DNA of 64,000 bases from contig JALIGW010000010.1 in assembly GCA_023053685.1 (NCBI GenBank), positions 6,454,096 to 6,518,095 of the forward strand, written 5' to 3'. Of the stretch, positions 31,725-40,179 are shown piece by piece. Source of the DNA: Diadophis punctatus similis (Eukaryota; Chordata; Lepidosauria; Squamata; Dipsadidae). A program made the translations under genes and the position numbers. The first letter of the stretch is position 1; each line of letters starts with the position of its first letter. The notes below the pieces were generated by a model. That model was not told the origin of the DNA, ran no database searches, and worked only from the letters and a program-made list of their open reading frames with translations.

Positions 31725-31735
31725 GCTGAGAACAA
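31725..31735 (-). promoter_or_regulatory. Self-priming primer-binding site of gypsy-B
   Basis: Two bases after the 5' LTR the element reads TTGTTCTCAGC. There is no TGG start as for tRNA primers. Its exact complement GCTGAGAACAA is in the LTR at 32068-32078, about 30 nt after a TATA box, where transcription should start. This is the arrangement of Tf1/sushi elements, in which the RNA 5' end folds back to prime reverse transcription. Confidence 0.75.
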
Positions 31736-32067
31736 ACTGTTGTGACCCAGCACCGCAACCCCCCAGAAACACACACACACAGTCGTTGGGAGGCAAACAA
31801 AAAGGTTCCTTTTACTAATAAAGTTTCTTAGTAAAACTCAGAGGGTTTAGAAGTCCAAAACAACACAAACGGAAAGTCTTCAGGAATAAGGTTCTTTGGG
31901 TTACGTGAGGGTTAAATAGCACACAGACAAAAGTTCAAAGCAAGACTCATTAATTCTTATCTGAACAACTTGGCTGGCTTCCCGGAATAAAGCTGGCAGA
32001 AGCTGGTGATAAGATTCCCAAACAGACGTAGAAACGAAACTCTGGATATGCTGCGGTCAGTGAATTG

Positions 32068-32078
32068 TTGTTCTCAGC
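32068..32078 (-). promoter_or_regulatory. Predicted transcript 5' end (self-primer) of gypsy-B
   Basis: GCTGAGAACAA in element sense, complementary over all 11 bases to the site at 31725-31735. A copy is at 26968-26978 in the 3' LTR. Confidence 0.65.
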
Positions 32079-32100
32079 AATGAGCACTAATTACCATGGC

Positions 32101-32109
32101 CTAATATAG
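32101..32109 (-). promoter_or_regulatory. TATA box of the gypsy-B 5' LTR
   Basis: CTATATTAG in element sense, about 30 nt upstream of the predicted start at 32078. Confidence 0.65.
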
Positions 32110-32414
32110 CCACTGAAGGGCGTGGCCCAATTAGCCCTCACTGCTTCCTCCTATTGGACCGACGCTTACTCAGCCAGTCCTGTCTTCTGGCTGCTCTGCG
32201 TGCTCTGGCATTCAGCATGAGTTCTTCATCTCCTGATGAAGAACTCTGCTGCGCAGGTGCAGAAGGTCCTGGGAGATCGTCCTGCTCTGGCACCGAGTCC
32301 TCATCACCAGCCGTCTCTGGTGCCAGGCACATAGGCTGGTACTGCTGCACCATGAGCGGCTCCGCGTCCTCCGGATCCTCCAGACTCGGCGCCGGACGCG
32401 GCCAAGGCACAACA

Positions 32415-33586
32415 CTTAGTACCTTTTGTGGAGGATTCTGGATTATGTCAAAAGTGTCCTCACGATGAAGCAAAGTAGTTATATCAGTGACCCAGGCTTT
32501 GTAGTTCTGTCCCGATTGCTTTAGTTTTGCGTCGCCAACCAATGGAACAATTTGTGACTGTTGGGCGACTATTGGGGCCTGCACTGGTGCGGCCTGTGAA
32601 ATCGCTTGTGGCAAGGCTTGGGCCTGAGCAGGCGGAGCTGCCTGGATTGGCTGTTGCTGAGGGGCAGCAATAGGTGGTAGAGCTGGAGCAGGCAAAAATT
32701 GGGCTGCCACAGCTGGTGGAGGCCCTAGAGCAGGCACAGGTTGGGCTGCTGGTGCTGGAGTAGGAGATGGTCCAGCTTGTGGTGGATGCACAATTTGTGC
32801 TTGCATAGGTTGGGCAGGCAGGACAATTTGTGCCTGTAAAGGTTGTGCAGCTAATGAAGGAGGACGCTGCATTAATGCATCAAGCCTCAATTGATTCATT
32901 CTGTTCTGAGCCTGTAATATTGTTAATTGTTCATTTTGTTTATACAAGAATCCACTCTGTTTATGCAAAATTTCATTCTGTTCCTGAATCACTTGGAGAA
33001 ATGCAAAGTCCCTTTCATCAAAAAATTTCTGCCCATGTAATTGTGATGTGTGCATCCAAGGGTGTTGTTCTAATTTGTTTAGAGAAGAAGGAGAAGGATC
33101 ATGGCCCCTCCCTGAAGTGCCTGTAGGCGGGTGGACATCTTGGTTTTTAGCATGAAAGAATGCATGCAATTTAATCTCGTGTAATTCCCTTTGCAAAAAA
33201 ATAATCTTTTCCTGCTGTCTTTGCAGCATCTGGCCATAAGTTAAATTTATTTCTCTTTCAGCACTTGTCTGCCCTTTGGAAGACATTCGTGGGCTGGCAA
33301 TTTGCTGCCTATAAAAGGATGCCACCTCATCTTGTGGGGTTTGAGAGATTTTTGGAATAGCTCCCAAACGTGTAGAATTTCCCCCAGGGGCAAAAGATGT
33401 AGTTGGGTAACTTTTACTAACCTCTGTAGATAAATCTTGTTCCACTTGTAAAGATGCCCCCGTTTGCGTTCCAAAGAGAGTTGGTGAGGCTTGTTCATGC
33501 AGAGAAAAACTTTCTGCTTGGGCTTCTAAAATCATTTTTTCAGTCTCTATCTGTTTTCCAGCAGCGGCAGCATGTGTAGGAGTCAT
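32415..33586 (-). pseudogene. gag: copia-1 Gag, N-terminal part with long P/A/Q-rich extension
   Basis: ATG at 33586 (the open frame reaches 33592 through GTG). About 340 residues precede the usual copia Gag motif. They contain helices with heptad character (ILHKQSGFLYKQNEQLTILQ, MLQRQQEKIIFLQRELHEIK) and then a low-complexity Pro/Ala/Gln/Val tract (VPALGPPPAVAAQFLPAPAL). The copia Gag signature follows as KQSGQNYKAWVTDITTLL. At 32415 gypsy-B interrupts, and the next copia residues at 26637 are already next to the zinc knuckle, so most of the usual Gag core between the two is missing. Read-through into the gypsy LTR to 32138 is accidental. Confidence 0.85.
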
Positions 33587-33707
33587 TTGCACAAGTAACT
33601 TGGAAATTCCTTATCTCCTTTCTTGGACATGGCTGGTCATAAATCTCTCTAATTAGCTAACTATCCTAAAACGCAATAAAACTTTCAAAAGAAGCCATAA
33701 ATCTTAC

Positions 33708-33724
33708 AACCATCTGTGCTGCCA
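33708..33724 (-). promoter_or_regulatory. Primer-binding site of copia-1 (initiator Met tRNA)
   Basis: Directly after the 5' LTR the element reads TGGCAGCACAGATGGTT, close to the complement of the 3' end of vertebrate initiator tRNA-Met (TGGTAGCAGAGGATGGTT): two changes and one missing base. Ty1/copia elements commonly use this tRNA. Confidence 0.8.
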
Positions 33725-34062
33725 TGTTGACGGAGAAATAAATCCTCCTGAGGTCGATGGATCGGGGCTTCCCTTTTGAAAACATACTTACTCAGAAAAT
33801 AAAACCCGAGATTCAAATCTAATTAACAAAATATTTATTTCAGTAGAAAAGTAATAAATAATTCTTATTAGGCTACATTGTATCGGCTAAGGAAAATAAA
33901 TCAGTTCTACCTTCGGTAGAGATGGCGATGAGAAAGGAAGGAGGAAACCTCTGGAATGCAGACATGCGTAGTAGAATATATCATACGTCTGCTTGACCAT
34001 AGATACAAGAAACAGTAGAAAAACATAGAGATGCACAACTGGCAATATTTCACATCGTGACA
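33725..34062 (-). repeat. copia-1 5' LTR
   Basis: 338 bp, plus-strand ends TGTTGACGGAG and CATCGTGACA; partner of 22722-23059. Confidence 0.97.
33750..33764 (-). promoter_or_regulatory. U5 stretch complementary to the T arm of initiator tRNA
   Basis: The plus strand reads GAGGTCGATGGATCG, identical over 15 bases to the variable loop, T stem and T loop start of vertebrate initiator tRNA-Met as I remember it. The element RNA therefore carries the complement, 25 nt upstream of the primer site for the same tRNA. The position resembles the retroviral primer activation signal. The copy in the 3' LTR is at 22747-22761. Confidence 0.65.
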
Positions 34063-34414
34063 TTTTTATAAATTGTTGTTGTATTATGTTGTACGCCACC
34101 CTGAGTCCTAACAGGAGTTGGGCGGCATATAAAAACGACCAAATAAATAAATAAGAAATAAATAAGAATGGGTTAAACCTGCCCTCTAGCCAATCAGGAC
34201 CGAGTCTAGAAAAGTATAAATATGACCCCCTCTGCATCAGCACCCCCTCTTTTACGAGGGACGAGAGTCAGACTCAATGTGCACTTCCGTAAACCAGCCA
34301 ATTTATGAAACACAAACCAGGCAAAGTAATGAAATATAAACAGGAAAAAACAGCCAATGGCCAATCTAACAGCAGGAAGGAGATAGACCCTCCAAGCAAC
34401 CCAAAGATAAGGGC

Positions 34415-34514
34415 GGGACTTGGAGGCTAGCTCCACCCTACGAGAAAGGACGTATCAGGTGAGTACCAATGTCCCTTCTCCATAGTGGGTGGAGCTAACC
34501 TCCAAGAATGGGAC
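34415..34514. repeat. DIRS internal complementary region
   Basis: Two blocks meet at 34477/34478. The left block (GGAGGCTAGCTCCACCCTAC to ACCAATGTCCC) is the reverse complement of the left outer end beginning at 22217. The right block (TTCTCCATAGTGGGTGGAGC to CCAAGAATGGGAC) is the reverse complement of the right outer end at 41838. It serves as the template that closes the circular intermediate and marks both termini to the base. Confidence 0.85.
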
Positions 34515-34548
34515 ATACCAAAGTCACCTTGTCCCTAGGGCGGGCCCC

Positions 34549-35358
34549 TCAAACCTGGCTGGAACCCCCACTGTCCCGTACCACCTGGTGCAACACCCTC
34601 CATCCAAAGTCTGCCTCCTCGGAGGTGTAAGTGTCCAATTTATAGTGTTGGACAAACGGCATCAGGGAGGTCCAGGTGGCCGCACGGCAGACCACCACAG
34701 GTATTCCACGCAGCGGTGGTGGCCGCACTGCGAGTGGAATGTGCAGTGAGTCCAGGAGGTCGGGGCAACAACAGTTGTCCATAGGCCAAGGAAATAGCCG
34801 CACAAAGCCAATGGCCCTATGAAAGTAAGTATTTATTTTCGGAACAAAGGTAGGGTCCAACCTGAGGACCACCCTGTTGGATTGAAAGACGCACAGGTCC
34901 CCTCTCCCAGACAGGGCCGCGAGCTCAGAGATTCTGCAGGCAGAGGTCACCGCTACCAAAAAGACCACTTTATAAGTCAGATGACACAGAGAAGCAGTGT
35001 GTAAAGGTTCAAAAGGCCCCGCAGTAAGAGCAGTCAGTATCCTAGAGAGGTCCCAAGTCAGGAACCTATGGACCACGGGGGGACACAGGTTGACCGCCCC
35101 CTTGAGGAACTGGCGCAGGAGAGGATGGGCAGAGAGAGAGTCCAATGACGTACAGGAGACGACCGTAGACAGGGCCGCCACCTGGCGACAGAGCATATTG
35201 GGAGAGAGACCCCTGGCGAGGCCCTGGCGCAGGAACTGAATGACGTTAATAATGGACAAATCTATGGGAGAATATCCCACCTGCGTGCACCAGTTATGGA
35301 AGGCTCTCCAGGTGGCCGAATAAATACGCTCCATAGATGGCCTCCTAGAGGCCAACAT
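34549..35358 (-). pseudogene. DIRS tyrosine recombinase
   Basis: Integration enzyme of DIRS elements, 269 codons open. Starts MLASRRPSMERIYSATWRAF; the first catalytic Arg is in SACRISELAAL (about residue 140), and the nucleophile Tyr is likely the one in FVQHYKLDTYTS (about 238). The H-x-x-R box that should lie between is not in this frame: HSTRSAATTAAW appears one frame over at about 34690-34745, so a pair of indels has scrambled the middle. The first 150 residues are repeated, with differences, in the preceding ORF (35795-35360). Confidence 0.85.
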
Positions 35359-35359
35359 A

Positions 35360-35795
35360 ATCCATGCAATGTTTAGTTACTGCAACTAAAAAGACTACTT
35401 TGTAAGTCAGGTGTCCTAGAGAAGCCTCGGGAAGAGGCTCAAACGGCCCTGTGGTCAGAGCAATCAGTACATGAGAGAGATCCCAGGTCAGAAACTTGTG
35501 TACCACGGGTGGACACAGATTGACCGCCCCCTTGAGGAATTGTCTGAGGAGTGGATGGGTGGAAAGAGTGTTCACCGATTGACAGGAGAGGATGGTAGAC
35601 AAAGCCGCCACCTGGCAACAGAGCATATTTGGGGAGAGACCCCTGGCGAGGCCCTGGCGGAGGAACTGGATGATGTTGACAATGGACAAATCCACGGGAG
35701 AGTATCCCACCTGCATGCACCAGTTACGGAAGGCCCTCCAGGTGGCTGAATAAATACGCTCCATTGATGGCCTCCTAGAGGCCAACATGATGTTC
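35360..35795 (-). pseudogene. Extra N-terminal half of tyrosine recombinase
   Basis: In frame with the upstream RT ORF, MLASRRPSMERIYSATWRAF reappears and continues to YKVVFLVAVT, then turns to KHCMDYVGL and a stop, exactly where the second recombinase copy begins. The two copies differ at roughly one residue in six, too much for a simple fresh tandem duplication; a join between two related DIRS copies is more likely. Confidence 0.85.
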
Positions 35796-37858
35796 ACTAT
35801 GTTGTCCGGGACCAGGCGATGCCTCAGAGTGACCCACTCAATCGCCAGGCGGTCAGCTGAAGCCAATGCAGCTCTGGATGATGGACTGACCCCTGGACAA
35901 GCGACCACTCTGTCGGCGGGATCCACCAAGGAGGTGACATGGATAGGGACATAAGGTCCATGAACCAGGCTCTCCTGGGCCAATGGGGGGCTAGGAGAAG
36001 CACTTCTGCCCTCACCTGAATGATCTGCCGGATGACTTTGGGGATCAATGGCAGGGGGGAATGTGTACAGGAGCCCTTGCGGCCAGGTGCAGCAAAGAGC
36101 ATCTGTCCCCTCTGCCCCCGGCGTCTGGAACCTGGTTAGGCACTTGGGCAACCTGGCGTTCCCCGGGGTGGCGAAAAGGTCCATGACTGGCAGACCAAAC
36201 CAACTGACAAGCTGCTGGAACAGGTCCGGATGGAGAGACCACTCCGCCGGGTCAATGGGATGTCGGCTGAGCCAGTCTGCCATCGTGTTGCTCACCCTGG
36301 AGATGTGCTCTGCTGCAATGGACTGCAGGTGCCTCTCTGCCCAGAGCCCCAGTCTCATAGCCTCCGTCATGAGGGCCTTGGACATGGTTCCCCCCCGCCT
36401 GTTTATATGGGCCTTTGTGGTGACTTTGTCCATCAGGACTAGCACGTGCTGGCCTGACAGGGAGCCCTTGAAGTGGTAGAAGGCCAGACGTACCACCCTC
36501 ATCTCCAGCAGATTGATTGGGAGGCCTTGTTCTGCGAGGGACCAGGTGCCCTGGGCAACCTGTGACTGGAGATAGGCCCCCCAACCTGTGGTGGTGGCAT
36601 CGGTGGTCAGAGTCAGCCTTTGGGGCTCCAGGAAGTCAGTCCCCTTGTGGAGAGTGGCCGAAGTCCACCAGGGAAGGGATCTCTGAAACGCTGCTGGAAG
36701 CTGGACCCTGGCCAGGGAGGCACTGCATTTGGACCGCTGGAAAGGGAGAAGAAACCATTGGAGGTCTCTGGAGTGCAGGTGAGCCCAAGGGGTGATGTGT
36801 ATGGCGGATATCATCTTGCCCAGGAGGGAGGACAGCCGGTCCAGGGGAACCCAGTCTTGGGCCAGAACTTGCCGGACTAAATCCAATAGGTTGTCCCTCC
36901 GCTCCTGGGACAGGTACACCCTGCACTCCAGAGAGTCAATAATGGCCCCCAGATGAGTTACCCTGGTAGAGGGGGACAGCTGGCTCTTTCCTAGGTTAAC
37001 CAGGAACCCATGGTGTCCCAGGGTGTCAAGTGTTACCTGGACATCCTGCTCTGCCTGGTGCAGAGAGGAGGATTGGATGAGGATGTCATCCAGGTAACAC
37101 TGGACACGCACAGGGAGAGATCACAGGTGGGCAGTCAGGGTGGCCAGTACCTTGGTAAACACCCTCAGCGATGAGGACAGGCCAAAGGGTAATGCCAGAT
37201 ATTCGTAATGCACCTCTGCATAACAAAACTGGAGGTATTGACAGTGGCATGGATGAATTGGAATGTGGAGGTAAGCCTCCGAAAGATCAATTGATGCGAG
37301 AAAATCCCCCTCCCGAATGCCACCCAGAATTGATTGCAGGGTGTGCATCTTGAATTTTTTGTACACAATATACTTGTTTAGGCATTTTAAATCAAGAATG
37401 GCTCTCCACCCGCCCGAGGATTTTGGCACTATGAATAAGATGGAATAGAACCCCTGCCCCTGTTGGTCCTCAGGCACTAGCTGGATGGCTCGAGTGTCCA
37501 GCAGGTGCTGGATGGCCTGATTCATAAGGACCCTTTTAGTGGAATTGGATGACAAGGGGCAGCACAGAAAAAACCTCGGGTGGAGTGGAGTGGAGAGAAA
37601 CTCAAGAGATAGCCCTGACGATAGGGTCTGTAAAACCCATGCGTCGTTGGTGATTTCCTCCCACCAACTGGCAAACAAGGCCAGGCGACCCCCAATGTGA
37701 GGATCCGGTTGCAAATTACTTGTACCGGCAGAAGGGGTGACCACCAGCCCCTCTAAAGGGCCGTTTAGACTGGTTATCTCTGAAGGTCCTATCGGGGACC
37801 GCGCTGTGACGGGCCCCATATTGCCCCTGATACCCGTACTGCCCTTGAGGCTGACCAT
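35796..37858 (-). pseudogene. pol: DIRS reverse transcriptase-RNase H-methyltransferase
   Basis: Open from the ATG at 37858. RT shows GWRAILDLKCLNKYIVYKKF, ASIDLSEAYLHIPIH and LPFGLSSSLRVFTKVLATL. A TGA at 37121-37123 interrupts just before the catalytic VQCYLDDILIQ, with the same frame continuing. RNase H follows (LTLTTDATTTGWGAYL, VLVLMDKVTTKAHINRRGG, with DATTTGWG as the first Asp box). At about 36130-36200 the FGLPVMDLFATPGNARLP stretch and later GTDAL fit the Dam-like methyltransferase domain that DIRS1 elements carry. It then fuses to a partial recombinase. CGA to TGA decay is a plausible origin of the stop. Confidence 0.88.
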
Positions 37859-39446
37859 AGGATTGATCCGGGGCCCTGGAACCCCTCCTGAAATAGGAGG
37901 AAGACCTATTGGATTTCTTTGTGCAAGAGGGTAGCACTTTGCGCTTGTCCCTCATCTCAGTGACAATCGGGTGTAGGGCCGGGCCAAATAGGGACTGACC
38001 AGAGATGGGAGTGGCGGCCAGTTTCCATTTATGGCGGGCATCAGCCGGCCAGCTGCGGAGCCAATGCATCCGCCGGGCGACCACTGCTGACCCCATAGAC
38101 CGGGCCACAAACCAGGCCGCCTGTAGGGTGGCGTCAGACGTGAATTGCGCCACCGCCAGCAGTTTGGTGATGTCTTGGTGCGCCCAGGTGTCAGCTTTCG
38201 GGATGTGGTCCTGCAGGACGTGAAGCCACTTCAGCGAGGCACGGCAGAAGAATGAAGCCGTCGTGGACGCTCGCACCGCCCAGGCGGCCGCCTGATGCGA
38301 CTTCTGCAATTGTGATTCAGTGCATCGATCCTCCGGCCGAAGGAGTTCCTCCACACCACCGGGCAGTTGCGTATTCGAGTACAAGGCTAGCACCGGACTG
38401 TCCACAGGAGGAACTGGCAGGTGCTGGGCTAGCTGTGTGGCCACATTAAAATACCTCTTGTCCAGCGCATTGGGAAGTGGTCCAGAGGCTGGCGACTGCC
38501 ACTGTTTCAGAATTGATTCAATGAAAAAATTGGGGGTTGGTATCACCTCTTTCTGTGAGGTGGTGGCCTCCTCGAAAATAGGATCCCCCTGAACCCCGGT
38601 TGCCTGGGGGTCAGCTGAAGGTGGGGGGAGATTTGCTGTGGCCTTAGCCTTGTGGAGGAGAGACCGAAACAGGCTAGGGTGGAAGAGACCCGTGGAGGTG
38701 GGAGGTTCGGGATCTAGATCCTCATCCTCCGACATCTTTGTCTCAAATGGTCATCCTCTATCTGTCCCTCCTCCAGTTGGTCCTCCTCAGGGTCATCGAT
38801 GGAGGGATTGGACCCTTGGGGGGAGTAGGCCCCACATCATAAACCCCTGGGGCAGAATATTCAGTATCCAGACAGCTATATGTTGGTAGAGCAAGACTGT
38901 ACATCTGTTGAGGAGGGGGAGAGCTGGCCATGGCTTTGATGCCAGCTTCGATCTCCTTGTGGATCACTGCGTTAATTTTCTCCTGCACTGCCCTGTCCTC
39001 AAGAGGAACCCCCTGAGGGGGTGCAGATTCGCTGTGCCCCCTTGTCCCCCCGCCGGAGGCTGAGGTCCCCCAAATGTCCCCCTCTGGTAAACAGACATTT
39101 AAGTTAACGAGGGAGAGGCTATCGCCAGATGGGGTTGAGGCCTGTTTGTGGACTGGGGTGGTATTGGCAGACCCCCGTGGTGCCTGGGAAGCTGTTCCCG
39201 TCAAAGAGGGAGACTCCTGACCATGTGGTGGGACAGTAGGCTGTTTCCCCTGGGAGGGAGCGGTGTGACTCTCTGCAACGTGTGGTCTAGACATCTTAGG
39301 CCTCGAGGGGGGGGCGAGGCCAGAGGAGACCTGTCCCTGGCCGCTGAAGAGGTTTGGTGGAGAACCGAGTCACCTATGGGCTCATCCGGGGGGCAAGGCC
39401 TGTTGTATCTGGCCTTGGCCTTCCCCTTATGTGTCTTATCGGCCAT
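37716..39446 (-). pseudogene. gag: DIRS ORF1 (gag-like)
   Basis: ATG at 39446 (MADKTHKGKAKARYNRP). The protein is spread over three frames: 39446-39204, 39294-38758 and 38735-37716, so there are two frameshifts. The last part (MSEDEDLDPEPPTSTGLFHP, then LPNALDKRYFNVATQLAQHL and a Gly/Gln/Tyr/Arg tail such as SYGQPQGQYGYQGQYGARH) is typical of DIRS ORF1, which probably packages the RNA. No zinc knuckle, as expected. Confidence 0.75.
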
Positions 39447-40179
39447 GGCAGCGCTCCGGGATTGGCTGTAGGCTAATTTAGTCCTGCTTTGATCGATCCG
39501 CTGCGCAGAGAAGACCGTTGAACTGAGCTGTGGCTGCAGATAGACGTAGCAAAGTGATCACGTGCAAAGCGTCAGAAAAAGATGGCCACTAGTGACATTA
39601 GCAGCCCCTGCGAGCAGTTAATGGATTTTCGTGCCAAGATGCTCGCCGGCCCGTTACAGAAAGGCTGCTTGCTTTTAATAATTGATGGAGATAATCGCTT
39701 CGCATGCTGAGTGGCTTGAGAAGCGCGAGAGAAAGTGCCCAGCCGGCTTTCGGAGCTCGGGCTCCAGCCAGAAGGGAGAGGCACCGTGGCTGCCCAAGCG
39801 CAAGACTTCTGTGGCTTCTGACGAATTCTTCCTTGCGGTAGGACTTCTCTCCCTTATAAGCAGCAGCCAAAGCGTAGCTGGTCTGATCGATGGATGTGAG
39901 ACCAGCTCGCACACCCCTCCCACAGCTGGAATAGGACACTAAAGGTGGAACGAGCCTTCGGCTGGGGGTGCCAGATGCGGCTGGGCAAGCGCCCGTCGCC
40001 GCCGCCCTCAACCCGAGGCACGGTGACAGCTGTCACTCGGGGAGGCTGAGATAGAGCAATCACTCATGATTAGAATAAGTGGAATCTGTTACTGGAAAGT
40101 TGGTGTGGAGAAGTCTCCAAGAATGGAAATGCACTTGTCCTCTTTTGGCTAAGGACCGAGTAAAAGAGGGGGTGCTGAT
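39447..40179 (-). other. DIRS leader sequence
   Basis: Region upstream of ORF1 in element sense, up to the hAT-2 target site. Moderately GC-rich with several short frames and no recognised domain. Near 40100-40180 it contains TCCAAGAATGG and GGACCGAGTAAAAGAGGGGGTG, echoing the terminal repeat. Confidence 0.6.

Larger units (their letters stand above)
26638..32414 (-). mobile_element. Ty3/gypsy chromovirus (gypsy-B), very young
   Basis: 5777-bp element inside copia-1, with 677-bp LTRs, inverted tips TGTTGTG/CACAACA and 5-bp target duplication CTTAG (26633-26637, 32415-32419). As printed, the two LTRs are identical throughout, so the insertion is very recent. Gag has one 1-bp frameshift; pol is open for over 1200 codons with protease, RT, RNase H, integrase and chromodomain. 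The site after the 5' LTR does not match a tRNA but is complementary to the predicted transcript start, as in self-priming Tf1/sushi elements. It split the copia gag. Confidence 0.96.
31738..32414 (-). repeat. gypsy-B 5' LTR
   Basis: 677 bp, identical to the 3' LTR by eye. In element sense: U3 32414-32079, with predicted R beginning at about 32078. Confidence 0.97.
22722..34062 (-). mobile_element. Ty1/copia retrotransposon (copia-1), complete ends
   Basis: Minus-strand element with 338-bp LTRs at both ends, 5-bp target duplication TTTTT (22717-22721, 34063-34067), a tRNA primer site next to the 5' LTR and a polypurine tract next to the 3' LTR. Without the gypsy element inside it (26638-32414) it is about 5.56 kb. 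Gag and pol are recognisable, but pol has two in-frame stops and a frameshift. The LTRs differ only at positions 5-6, so the insertion is young. Copia elements are uncommon in amniotes outside reptiles. Confidence 0.95.
22278..34163 (+). mobile_element. L2-type LINE 3' end, split by copia-1
   Basis: Segments 22278-22721 and 34068-34163. The first encodes the conserved L2 C-terminus in plus sense: LHWLPISLQMQFKVLVLTFK, ALHGSGPGYL, then LWNQLPPEIR and FRKAMKTWLFLQ. The second is the 3' UTR with GCCACCCTGAGTCC...GTTGGGCGGCATAT and a tail of AAATA units. It is flanked by the 7-bp duplication AAGAATG (22271-22277 and 34164-34170) inside the DIRS terminal repeat. The split by copia-1 is marked by TTTTT on both sides. 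Confidence 0.85.

Noticed and set aside
32138..33592. A single 484-codon minus-strand frame that could be read as one protein.
   Set aside because: It joins copia Gag to the U3 tail of gypsy-B across the insertion edge at 32415; a by-product of nesting and not a gene.
39598..40011. A 137-codon minus-strand frame in the DIRS leader.
   Set aside because: No domain, alternative frames of similar length overlap it, and it lies where the leader is expected.
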